11,762 nucleotides of DNA from Brachyspira catarrhinii (lineage in GTDB: Bacteria > Spirochaetota > Brachyspiria > Brachyspirales > Brachyspiraceae). Below, in pieces: positions 1-6,096 of the stretch; within the stretch, counting starts at the first letter, position 1, and each line of letters begins with the position of its first letter. Made by a program: the position numbers and the translations under genes. The notes beneath the pieces were generated by a model. It was not told the DNA's origin and searched no databases. It worked only from the letters and a program-made list of their open reading frames with translations. Location of the stretch: positions 1 through 11,762 of the forward strand of contig NZ_SJDU01000033.1 of NCBI RefSeq assembly GCF_005518285.1. Direction: 5' to 3'.

Positions 1-26
1 GTATTGTAGAATTTACATCCGCTCAT
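1..26 (-). CDS. N-terminus of an unidentified gene, cut by the left edge
   Basis: Only eight codons plus two bases are inside the window, reading MSGCKFYN. The ATG at 26-24 is supported by a strong Shine-Dalgarno (AGGAGAA on the minus strand, complement of 34-40) seven bases upstream. It also has a near-perfect promoter further up (82-110). The gene runs leftward out of the window, divergent from gpsA. Eight residues are too few to assign a family. The Cys at position 4 is too early for a lipobox, so this is more likely a cytoplasmic protein. Confidence 0.65.
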
Positions 27-81
27 TTTTATTTTCTCCTTTTTTCGACAATTACAAATTACAATCAATTAATTTAAGTAA

Positions 82-110
82 AATATAACATGTTTTATAA
101 AAAATGTCAA
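82..110 (-). promoter_or_regulatory. Sigma-70-like promoter for the truncated left-edge gene
   Basis: On the minus strand, TTGACA (105-110) and TATATT (82-87) are separated by exactly 17 bases. The predicted start near 75 gives a leader of about 50 nt carrying the AGGAGAA ribosome site. The 8-bp palindrome AACATGTT (87-94) sits in the spacer next to the -10 box and could be an operator, but nothing else supports that. Confidence 0.75.
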
Positions 111-135
111 TAGTTAAACCAAAAAATAATTCCGC

Positions 136-163
136 TTTACATTAAAAATATATATGTTATACT
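136..163 (+). promoter_or_regulatory. Probable sigma-70-like promoter of gpsA
   Basis: TTTACA (136-141) and TATACT (158-163) are separated by 16 bases. The predicted start near 170 leaves a leader of about 35 nt before the gpsA ATG at 205. Both boxes differ from consensus at one position. The surrounding DNA is very AT-rich, so chance matches are common, but the spacing and position are right. Confidence 0.55.
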
Positions 164-204
164 TTTAAATATTTGAAATTTTAATATTGTATTAAAGGGC
201 GATT

Positions 205-1206
205 ATGTCAAATATAAGCGTTATTGGAGCTGGAGGCTGGGGACTTGCGCTGGCGAATATTTTTTCCGAAAAGCATAATATAAAAGTCTGGGTTCACAGC
301 GAAAAAAGTTATAAATTATTAAAAGAAAATCACAGAAACGATAATTATTTGGAAAATATAGAATTAAGTAAAAGTATATTTTTTACAATGAATATCGAAG
401 AGACAATAAACGAATCTGAAATTATAATCATAGTGACTCCTTCTTTCGCGTTTCACGAAGCTTGCGAAAATATCGAACCTTATATAAAAAACGAACAAAT
501 TTTAGTTTCGGCTACAAAAGGACTCGACAGAAAAAGCGGAAAAACTATGAGCGAAGTTGCAAGAAGCGTAATATCTGGGGATTTGAATATACTAACTCTA
601 TCGGGACCTTCTCATGCCGAAGAAACGGCAAAAGGAATTCCTACCGCGATAGTTGTCGGAGGAGAAAAAGGAATTTCCGAATATGTGCGAGATATTTTAA
701 CCGTTCCGCCAAAATTAAGAATATATAATTCTACAGACCAAAAAGGAGTCGAAATAGGCGGAGCTTTGAAAAATATTATTGCGATTGCGGGAGGAATAAT
801 TGACGGACTAAAGCTCGGCGACAATACTAAAGCGGCGCTTATAACGAGAGGATTGCATGAAATAGTGCGTTTCGCTTTAAGCAAAGGAGCGAGAATAGAC
901 ACAATGTATGGACTTTCTGGGATTGGCGATTTGATAGTCACATGCTCGAGCGGATTAAGTAGAAACAACAGGTTGGGAAGAGAGCTTGCCAAAGGAAAAA
1001 AATACGAAGAGGTTATATCGGAAAGTCATGGGCAGGTTGCCGAAGGAGTTTACGCCACAAAAGCCGCTTACGATTATTCTAAAAAAAATAATATTTATAT
1101 GCCGATTACCGAAGCGGTTTATAATGTTCTGTTTAACGATGCCGATATTTATAAAACATTAAACGATTTAATGAGCAGAGAAGCGAAGAGCGAAGGATTT
1201 TTCTAA
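205..1206 (+). CDS. gpsA: Glycerol-3-phosphate dehydrogenase [NAD(P)+]
   Basis: GpsA reduces dihydroxyacetone phosphate to sn-glycerol 3-phosphate, the backbone precursor of membrane phospholipids and lipoprotein lipids, in the cytoplasm. The 333 residues match the family's usual length. The N-terminal Rossmann motif GAGGWG is at 8-13. SATKG (102-106), SGPSHAEE (133-140), GALKN with the likely catalytic Lys189, GDNTKAALITRG (206-216) and SRNNRLG (252-258) all lie in family order. The ATG at 205 follows AAAGGG (194-199) by five bases. The gene is alone on its strand here. Its stop lies seven bases from the end of the convergent lipoprotein gene, and no hairpin terminator is visible between them. 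Confidence 0.97.
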   Translation: MSNISVIGAGGWGLALANIFSEKHNIKVWVHSEKSYKLLKENHRNDNYLENIELSKSIFFTMNIEETINESEIIIIVTPSFAFHEACENIEPYIKNEQILVSATKGLDRKSGKTMSEVARSVISGDLNILTLSGPSHAEETAKGIPTAIVVGGEKGISEYVRDILTVPPKLRIYNSTDQKGVEIGGALKNIIAIAGGIIDGLKLGDNTKAALITRGLHEIVRFALSKGARIDTMYGLSGIGDLIVTCSSGLSRNNRLGRELAKGKKYEEVISESHGQVAEGVYATKAAYDYSKKNNIYMPITEAVYNVLFNDADIYKTLNDLMSREAKSEGFF

Positions 1207-1213
1207 TTTTTAA

Positions 1214-1951
1214 TTATCTTTCATATTTTTTCAAAGTTTTATAAGGCTCTCTCAAAGGAAAATTAATTATATTGCTAAACCAATTATAATAATCAAAATT
1301 TTTTACTTCCGACATTATCGAATGTTTTTCAAATTCATGAATATCGTATTTTGGAAATATCATTGCCACAGTTTGCAAAATATAATATTCGAATATATTT
1401 AATAAAATTTTTTCGTTTTCATATTTCAAATTGCCGTTAAATAAAGGATAAACGCTTACAATCGCTAAAGATTTCGCGGGTTTAATTTTTTTATTTTCAA
1501 AAATCAATCTATCAATAATTTTATCTCCTTCGTTTACTTTTGAATTTAAAGGAATATTAACGATAATCATATTATAATTATAATAGTTAGTTTCTTTGCC
1601 TATTATTTTCCAATATTCCGAAGAACGCGTAATATCCGATAATTTTTTATCTTCAAAAAGGTTCGCGTTTTTCCTTATTATATTTCTATTTTCTCTATAA
1701 AAACCGTTCAAATTGTTTCCGTAAGCCAAATTATATTTTATTTTATAACCCAAAATTTGATAAGTCAAAAATGGCATTCTACTATTAAAAATATCAATAA
1801 AATCTTTCGCTTCAAAAGAAGGCAAATTGTCGTCTTTAATATACATTATATTTATAGAATATTGAGGATTTTTATTGAGAGGCTCTAAATTTTCTTTACA
1901 TGATATTAAATAAACGAAAAATATTGAAAAAATAAATATTAATTTAGGCAT
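1214..1951 (-). CDS. Unrecognised lipoprotein, last gene of the kdsC-lptC-lptA unit
   Basis: The 245-residue product has a hydrophobic signal ending in YLISC, so Cys18 is the likely lipidation site and the protein should be anchored to a membrane facing the periplasm or outside. The ATG lies two bases after the lptA TAG. The only purine-rich SD-like run (GGAGAG) is about 14 bases upstream, too far, so translation probably relies on coupling to lptA. I do not recognise the family. The stretch MIIVNIPL (128-135), an amphipathic segment at 187-197 and SIMS (211-214) vaguely recall the layout of metzincin peptidases. The zinc-binding histidines of HExxHxxGxxH are absent, so it would at best be a pseudo-enzyme. 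Its position suggests a role in LOS export or outer-membrane assembly, which is inference from context only. Confidence 0.85.
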   Translation of the reverse strand: MPKLIFIFSIFFVYLISCKENLEPLNKNPQYSINIMYIKDDNLPSFEAKDFIDIFNSRMPFLTYQILGYKIKYNLAYGNNLNGFYRENRNIIRKNANLFEDKKLSDITRSSEYWKIIGKETNYYNYNMIIVNIPLNSKVNEGDKIIDRLIFENKKIKPAKSLAIVSVYPLFNGNLKYENEKILLNIFEYYILQTVAMIFPKYDIHEFEKHSIMSEVKNFDYYNWFSNIINFPLREPYKTLKKYER

Positions 1952-1953
1952 AA

Positions 1954-3300
1954 CTATTCTGGAATCTCTCCGCTAACACCATAGGCTTCTATTCTTTCGC
2001 CGTCTATATAATATTTTATCTCTCTTCCGCGAACGGTGCTTCCTCCCTGTTGCAAAGAAGGAGTTTCGCCCCATAGTCTTAAATATTTTCTTTTGTCGAA
2101 ATATGTAGCCCAAGCGCTCCTTGAATTCATATCCTTACTTTCAACTAATACATCTCCGTTCGCTCTCAATTTTTCATCATCGTTAAACATTTGCATCGTG
2201 ACGGAAATTATTTTAATGCTTCTATCTTCCACATAAGCATGCGGGTCTCCGCTGATTGTGGCGATTTTCGTGTCGGGGTCCAAATGAAGTAACTCTCCTT
2301 CGAGCGATAATTTTTCGTCATAATCGACTAATACGACATCGTTATGAAAAATAACATCTTTAAATTGTTTAGCCTCGCCATCTTTTTTATATTCTATCCA
2401 TTCTCCGAAAGCTATTATTCCTCTGTCGGGAATTCTCACGGAAGGCTCGCCGTATAAATACATATGTTCGTTGTCTATTTCGTATTCCACATATCCGCCT
2501 TTCAAAATCATATTCTCTTCGTAAAAATAAGCGGTAACATTTCCATAAGCGTATAAAATTCGAGTTTCATTATCTTCTCCCGCATTATCGTTTACAAGTA
2601 TTCTATCAGCCGTTATGATATTATAATTGCTTACTTGACTATCGTTGGTTTTAGTCCTTTCAACATAATTGTTGGTTTGAAGAATATATATTTTTCCTCT
2701 TCCCATAACATTCGCTTGAGAGTTTTTAGAATTATATTCCAATATCTCGCCCTCTATTCTGTCGTTTCCCTGATATAATCTTGGATTTCCTTTCAATACC
2801 GATATTTGAGTATCCATATTATATGTAAGCTCGTCTGCATAACCGTCCGTTTTTCTATCGTTTTCTTTATCTATATGAGTTAAATGAACATTGCTTATAG
2901 CCTTTGCAATAGGCGTGTTAAAATCTCTCTCCATAAAAGTGCTTCTTATTGTCACATTATTCGTTGACGACCTTAATACGGGCTTATTTCTCGCGTAAGC
3001 GTATCTCGTTTTTCCGTTATAACTCGCATATCCCGCATTGATTGTTGAACCGTTTGTTTTGCTGAAAAGTCTGACATTACCGTTAAAAGTCGCTAATTCC
3101 GTTTCTTTATAAAATGTCATTATATGGCTCGTTATAACCGCCGAAGTGTCTTCAAGTTTTGAATTTCCAGTATATTGAAAAATCTGCCCCTTATTATCGT
3201 AAGTAAATTTATCGGCGCTTCTTCTCGACTGCGATTGAGTAAATAACGATGAAGTTATTAAAAATAATAATGCAAATATATATACTTTACTCTTCTGCAA
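1954..3300 (-). CDS. lptA: Long LptA/OstA-family periplasmic LPS transport protein
   Basis: LptA forms the beta-jellyroll bridge that carries LPS or LOS across the periplasm between LptC and LptD. The 448-residue product has a signal peptide (Lys-rich start, hydrophobic 7-20). It then consists of roughly ten degenerate units of about 30 residues with the OstA pattern (Tyr-turn-hydrophobic-Gly-Asn/Asp/Glu-Pro/Val). Clear units include GNPRLYQG (171-178), YGEPSVRI (283-290), SGDPHAYV (350-357) and WGETPSL (410-416). E. coli LptA is about 185 residues, so this is more than twice as long, with no beta-barrel as in LptD. The start codon is TTG, inside the end of lptC (14-nt overlap), with AGGAG six bases upstream. 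Family assignment is firm. Alternatives such as an LptD N-terminal fragment are unlikely, because no barrel gene follows. Confidence 0.9.
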   Translation of the reverse strand: MQKSKVYIFALLFLITSSLFTQSQSRRSADKFTYDNKGQIFQYTGNSKLEDTSAVITSHIMTFYKETELATFNGNVRLFSKTNGSTINAGYASYNGKTRYAYARNKPVLRSSTNNVTIRSTFMERDFNTPIAKAISNVHLTHIDKENDRKTDGYADELTYNMDTQISVLKGNPRLYQGNDRIEGEILEYNSKNSQANVMGRGKIYILQTNNYVERTKTNDSQVSNYNIITADRILVNDNAGEDNETRILYAYGNVTAYFYEENMILKGGYVEYEIDNEHMYLYGEPSVRIPDRGIIAFGEWIEYKKDGEAKQFKDVIFHNDVVLVDYDEKLSLEGELLHLDPDTKIATISGDPHAYVEDRSIKIISVTMQMFNDDEKLRANGDVLVESKDMNSRSAWATYFDKRKYLRLWGETPSLQQGGSTVRGREIKYYIDGERIEAYGVSGEIPE

Positions 3301-3859
3301 TCGGAACTCCTATAGCGTTTCCTTCGTCAACTTCGTTATAAATTGTTACATTTTCCATAGACATATCTCCTTCCATACTGGACCCAGTAAGCCAACTTCC
3401 ATCCTCTTGCTCCACTCTAACTGGAACGGGGCTTTTAAAATATTTTTTATCATTATCCCATTGAATATGTTCGCTATATAAAGTCGTATTGTTGGAAGCT
3501 TTTGCCACGACATTAGTAAACATTTCGACAAATAAATTTACTTGATTTATAGTGACAAACTCGCCCGATACTCTCGCTGCAATCGTTCCGTTTGATTCGT
3601 AAGTATAAGTTCTCGTATCAAGCAATTCTATAACTTTTCTATTCTCGTAAAATTTTGCATTTGTGGCGAATAATTCCATCTGTTTGAAATTCGTATTATA
3701 ACTTTCTCTTCTAAAACCAAAAAATTCCATTTCGGGCGGAGGTGTAAAATTCTCGCCTCCTCTATTTTTATCAATATCGTTAAAATTTGTGCAAGAAAAA
3801 ACAATTAACGAAATAATCATAACCAAATTAATATTCGCAAAACTCTTTAATAACTTCAT
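3287..3859 (-). CDS. lptC: LptC-family LPS export protein with a lipobox
   Basis: LptC receives LPS from the LptBFG transporter and passes it to LptA. The 190-residue product shows the family pattern: FATNAKFYENRKVIEL (53-68), then a glycine- and hydrophobic-rich middle. It ends with SEHIQWDNDKKYFKSPVPV at about 128-146 and a Gly-Ser-Ser-Met turn. The N-terminus is hydrophobic and ends in IVFSC, so Cys23 may be lipidated. The E. coli protein instead keeps a bitopic transmembrane helix. ATG at 3859 follows AAAGGA by seven bases and overlaps kdsC by 32 nt. The downstream lptA start lies inside this gene. Gene order kdsC-lptC-lptA matches that of many Gram-negative bacteria, which strongly supports the call. 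Confidence 0.9.
   Translation of the reverse strand: MKLLKSFANINLVMIISLIVFSCTNFNDIDKNRGGENFTPPPEMEFFGFRRESYNTNFKQMELFATNAKFYENRKVIELLDTRTYTYESNGTIAARVSGEFVTINQVNLFVEMFTNVVAKASNNTTLYSEHIQWDNDKKYFKSPVPVRVEQEDGSWLTGSSMEGDMSMENVTIYNEVDEGNAIGVPIAEE
3307..3311 (-). promoter_or_regulatory. Shine-Dalgarno that fixes the TTG start of lptA
   Basis: AGGAG on the minus strand lies within the last codons of lptC, six bases before the TTG at 3300-3298. The encoded N-terminus begins with Lys-rich residues followed by a hydrophobic stretch, as expected for a signal peptide. The rare start codon is therefore the best choice over any downstream ATG. Confidence 0.75.
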
Positions 3860-4388
3860 TATAAATTCCTTTAGCTTTTAGAATCATATCTATTGCGACT
3901 CTAACCGCTCCGTCTCCGCCATTTTTATTTATTACTATATCGGCGGATTTTTTCAAATCTTTTATGGCGTTTTTAGGAACAAAAGAAACTCCCGCATATT
4001 TAATCGGTGCTAAATCTATAATATCGTCTCCTATATAAGCCACTTCCTCTCTATTTAAACTATATTTTTTTATTAAAGTCAAAAGAGAAGGCATTTTATA
4101 TTCTTCGCCAAGTATCAAATCTTCAAAATTATGAGCTTTAAATTTTTCGAATCTTTCCCTTACGCAATTCGCTCTGCTCCCAGATATTACGGCGATTTTT
4201 ATTCCAGCTTTCAAGGCCATAACTATTCCCATTCCGTCCAAAGTGTTAAAAAATTTGCTTTCCACTCCGTTGTTGTCGAATATGAGTTTTCCGTCCGTCA
4301 TTACTCCGTCAATATCGGAAACCATAAGTTTAATTTTTTTGAGTTTACTAATATTAAATATATACGAAACAAAATCTTTTATAGTCAT
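3828..4388 (-). CDS. kdsC: 3-deoxy-D-manno-octulosonate 8-phosphate phosphatase (KdsC/YrbI, HAD type)
   Basis: KdsC removes phosphate from Kdo-8-phosphate to give Kdo, the inner-core sugar of LPS. The 186-residue protein carries the HAD nucleophile motif DIDGVMTDG (Asp25 and Asp27), motif II VISGSRAN (67-74), Lys98, and the metal-binding motif IGDDIIDLAP (119-128). It ends with GGDGAVR (157-163), typical of the KdsC subfamily. About 17 extra residues precede the usual start. An in-frame TAA two codons upstream fixes the start at or after ATG 4388, and no good alternative start follows. There is no Shine-Dalgarno. It is the first protein gene of the lptC/lptA unit, 60 bases after tRNA-Arg. A related HAD sugar phosphatase is possible, but the neighbours favour KdsC. 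Confidence 0.9.
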   Translation of the reverse strand: MTIKDFVSYIFNISKLKKIKLMVSDIDGVMTDGKLIFDNNGVESKFFNTLDGMGIVMALKAGIKIAVISGSRANCVRERFEKFKAHNFEDLILGEEYKMPSLLTLIKKYSLNREEVAYIGDDIIDLAPIKYAGVSFVPKNAIKDLKKSADIVINKNGGDGAVRVAIDMILKAKGIYNEVIKEFCEY

Positions 4389-4447
4389 ATTTTAGTCATT
4401 TTTAAAAGTCGTTTTATTAATTTAATTAAAAATTTTCAGACAATAAT

Positions 4448-4520
4448 TGGGGCTTACAGGACTCGAACCTGCCCACCCGGTTTAGGAAACCAGTGCTCTA
4501 TCCAGATGAGCTAAAGCCCC
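4448..4520 (-). tRNA. tRNA-Arg (anticodon CCU)
   Basis: A complete 73-nt cloverleaf folds on the minus strand. The acceptor stem is GGGGCTT/AAGCCCC and the D stem GCTC/GAGC. The anticodon stem is CTGGT/ACCGG with loop TTCCTAA, giving anticodon CCU that reads AGG. The T stem is GCAGG/CCTGT with loop TTCGAGT. The discriminator base is A. The 3' CCA is not encoded (ATT follows). It lies 10 bases after tRNA-Ser and is almost certainly on the same transcript. Confidence 0.97.
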
Positions 4521-4530
4521 GTATAAAATA

Positions 4531-4613
4531 CGGAAAGTGTGGGACTCGAACCCACATGGGTGTTAGCCCGGCGGTTTTCAAGACCGCTGCTCTACCAATT
4601 GAACGAACTTTCC
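4531..4613 (-). tRNA. tRNA-Ser (anticodon UGA)
   Basis: An 83-nt class II tRNA on the minus strand. The acceptor stem is GGAAAGT/ACTTTCC, the D stem GTTC/GAGC, and the anticodon stem GCGGT/ACCGC with loop CTTGAAA, anticodon UGA. A 15-nt variable arm forms a GGG/CCC stem, as expected for tRNA-Ser, and the T stem is GTGGG/CCCAC. The discriminator is G, which serine tRNAs use. CCA is not encoded. Its own strong promoter lies immediately upstream. Confidence 0.97.
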
Positions 4614-4620
4614 GGGAAAA

Positions 4621-4648
4621 ATTATAACATTTTTAAAAATAATTGCAA
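4621..4648 (-). promoter_or_regulatory. Strong promoter of the tRNA-Ser/tRNA-Arg unit
   Basis: On the minus strand TTGCAA (4643-4648) and consensus TATAAT (4621-4626) are 16 bases apart. TG one base before the -10 makes it an extended -10 element. Counting seven bases from the -10 puts the start at about 4614, one base before the mature tRNA-Ser 5' end. No terminator is visible between the tRNAs and kdsC, so it may also transcribe kdsC-lptC-lptA. Confidence 0.8.
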
Positions 4649-4684
4649 GTCTTTTTAAATAAAAAAATTAAAAAAATCTTATTA

Positions 4685-4704
4685 TAACCGTTAAAAATCG
4701 GTTA
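4685..4704. repeat. Inverted repeat TAACCG-(8 nt)-CGGTTA
   Basis: Perfect 6-bp arms at 4685-4690 and 4699-4704 flank an 8-base AT-only loop. It lies four bases before the -35 box of the rightward lipoprotein gene, between two divergent promoters. It is not placed to end any gene seen here, so a regulator-binding site is more plausible than a terminator. A chance origin is also possible. Confidence 0.4.
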
Positions 4705-4708
4705 ATAA

Positions 4709-4736
4709 TTGATTTTTTTTACATATATAATATAAT
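4709..4736 (+). promoter_or_regulatory. Promoter of the lipoprotein gene at 4782
   Basis: TTGATT (4709-4714) and consensus TATAAT (4731-4736) are 16 bases apart. The predicted start near 4743 gives a leader of about 39 nt. The leader lacks a convincing Shine-Dalgarno before the ATG at 4782. Confidence 0.6.
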
Positions 4737-4781
4737 AAATCCTTAATTAATCAAAAATAATTAGAATAAACGGATTGTAAA

Positions 4782-5318
4782 ATGAAAAAAATAACGATTT
4801 TAATTTTATCAATAATAATTGCGATAACGATAATATCTTGCGGAAAAGATGGCGGTTCGATTTACGCCATGCATAAAAGATACAATAATTTTATCAACAT
4901 TCTTCCAAACGATATAAAAAACGATTACTTGCTTGACTCGGAAAAATACGGCGATTTGTATAAAGAATGGATAGACGAATTCAATACTTGGACTGAAAAT
5001 ATTTTGAACGAAGAAAATTTATCGGAAAAAGAAATATCTTCGAGGATAACGCCCGACAGAATCGAATACGCTCTTGAAACTTTAACGAGCAGAAATTACG
5101 AAAGAAATTTGCCAGCCGAACTTATGATTAAAGTAAAAAATCATACGGACAATTTGGTTCTCGATATAAAAGAACTTGAAAAAGAAGAATCGTTTTCCAA
5201 TTCCATGTCGGCTCTAAAAAAAGACGAGGCAATAGAACATTTTACTACAGAAGACACGATATTTTATTATGTTTGGAATTATCTTATAACGGTAAACCGC
5301 CCGAGACGATTTCAATAA
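4782..5318 (+). CDS. Unrecognised small lipoprotein
   Basis: The 178-residue product starts MKK, followed by a strongly hydrophobic stretch ending in IISC, so Cys20 is the likely lipidation site. Gly-Lys-Asp-Gly-Gly follows it. The mature part is hydrophilic, rich in Glu, Lys, Asn and Asp, and looks mostly helical. It ends in an aromatic patch FYYVWNYL (161-168) and a basic tail NRPRRF. I recognise no domain. It is a single-gene unit on the plus strand with its own promoter, divergent from the tRNA-Ser/kdsC unit. It ends 19 bases from the convergent yggS stop. Codon use and base composition match the neighbours, so recent transfer is not suggested. Confidence 0.85.
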   Translation: MKKITILILSIIIAITIISCGKDGGSIYAMHKRYNNFINILPNDIKNDYLLDSEKYGDLYKEWIDEFNTWTENILNEENLSEKEISSRITPDRIEYALETLTSRNYERNLPAELMIKVKNHTDNLVLDIKELEKEESFSNSMSALKKDEAIEHFTTEDTIFYYVWNYLITVNRPRRFQ

Positions 5319-5337
5319 AAAAGTTTAAAATAAAATT

Positions 5338-6033
5338 TTAAGAATTGACCAATAAACCGCTTCCGATTCTAATCATATTCGCGCCAAGTTTAATAGCAAG
5401 ATGATAGTCCGAAGTCATACCGATAGAAAGAATCGAAACTTTATTTTTATCGAATTCCAAATTAATATCGTTATATATTTTATTAAGGCTTTCAAATTCG
5501 TTTTCAATCAAATTAGAATCATCGCTGTTTGAGGCGACTCCCATAAGTCCTTTGATTTTTATGTTTTTCAAATTTAAAATATTTTGATAAACTTTTTTAT
5601 AATCCGTCAGATTAAAACCGCCTTTTTGACTCTCGTTACTTATATTGAATTGAAGCAATATATTTTGTATCTTATTATTTTTTTCTGCCTCTTTATTTAT
5701 AATTTCCGCAATTTCTATGGAATCCACGCTTTGTATCAAATCGGCAAACTTTACGATATATTTGACTTTATTGCTTTGAATTCGTCCTATGAAATGCCAT
5801 TTAATATTTTTAAAATCTTTAAACTCCCCTACTCTATCGCGCAAACTTTGAGCCTTGCTTTCGGCTAATGGCAAATCTAAATTGAGAGACAAAAATTCTT
5901 TTATAGTTTCTAAAGACGAGTATTTGCTAACGGCAACGATTTCTATATCGTAATTTAAATTATATTTTTCTTTTAGAAGATTTATATTATTTTTTATCTC
6001 GTTATATTTTTGAAATATTAAATCGGCTTTCAT
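5338..6033 (-). CDS. yggS: YggS/PLPBP-family pyridoxal-phosphate homeostasis protein
   Basis: Members bind PLP without a known catalytic activity and buffer the cofactor in the cytoplasm. The 231 residues are the family's usual length and form an alanine-racemase-like TIM barrel. Lys37 in VAVSK is the PLP Schiff-base lysine. WHFIGRIQSNK (79-89), the segment at 203-212 containing SIGMTSDY, and GANMIRIGSGLL (217-228) are signature segments that hold the phosphate. The usual FGEN-V/R-QE segment after strand 2 is here LAESKAQSL (56-64), a departure from the common form. There is no Shine-Dalgarno. A consensus promoter sits so close that transcription should begin at the ATG itself. The gene appears to be a single-gene unit. 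Confidence 0.95.
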   Translation of the reverse strand: MKADLIFQKYNEIKNNINLLKEKYNLNYDIEIVAVSKYSSLETIKEFLSLNLDLPLAESKAQSLRDRVGEFKDFKNIKWHFIGRIQSNKVKYIVKFADLIQSVDSIEIAEIINKEAEKNNKIQNILLQFNISNESQKGGFNLTDYKKVYQNILNLKNIKIKGLMGVASNSDDSNLIENEFESLNKIYNDINLEFDKNKVSILSIGMTSDYHLAIKLGANMIRIGSGLLVNS

Positions 6034-6039
6034 AAGAAT

Positions 6040-6067
6040 ATTATACTAAAAAAATGTTATTTGTCAA
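6040..6067 (-). promoter_or_regulatory. Consensus promoter giving a predicted leaderless yggS mRNA
   Basis: On the minus strand, TTGACA (6062-6067) and TATAAT (6040-6045) are both perfect and 16 bases apart, with AT-rich DNA upstream of the -35. Only six bases separate the -10 from the ATG at 6033. With the standard seven-base spacing, +1 falls on the A of ATG. Confidence 0.75.
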
Positions 6068-6096
6068 AATATTAAAATAATAATTTTATCGCTATT

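Noticed and set aside
87..94. AACATGTT palindrome as an operator of the left-edge gene
   Set aside because: Eight-base palindromes are expected often in such AT-rich DNA, and the flanks are only partly symmetric; noted in the promoter entry but not claimed.
1190..1225. Terminator between the convergent gpsA and lipoprotein genes
   Set aside because: There are T-runs, but no GC-rich hairpin on either strand; the GCGAAGAGCGAAG stretch is a direct repeat, not an inverted one.
4131..4514. Plus-strand open frame running from inside kdsC through tRNA-Arg
   Set aside because: It overlaps a clear tRNA and antisense HAD motifs, so it cannot be a real gene.
4685..4720. Intrinsic terminator from the TAACCG/CGGTTA repeat and the T-run after it
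   Set aside because: No plus-strand gene ends upstream of it and the stem is short with three G-C pairs; the T-run belongs to the promoter spacer.
5319..5337. Terminator between the convergent lipoprotein gene and yggS
   Set aside because: Only A/T runs are present with no stem.
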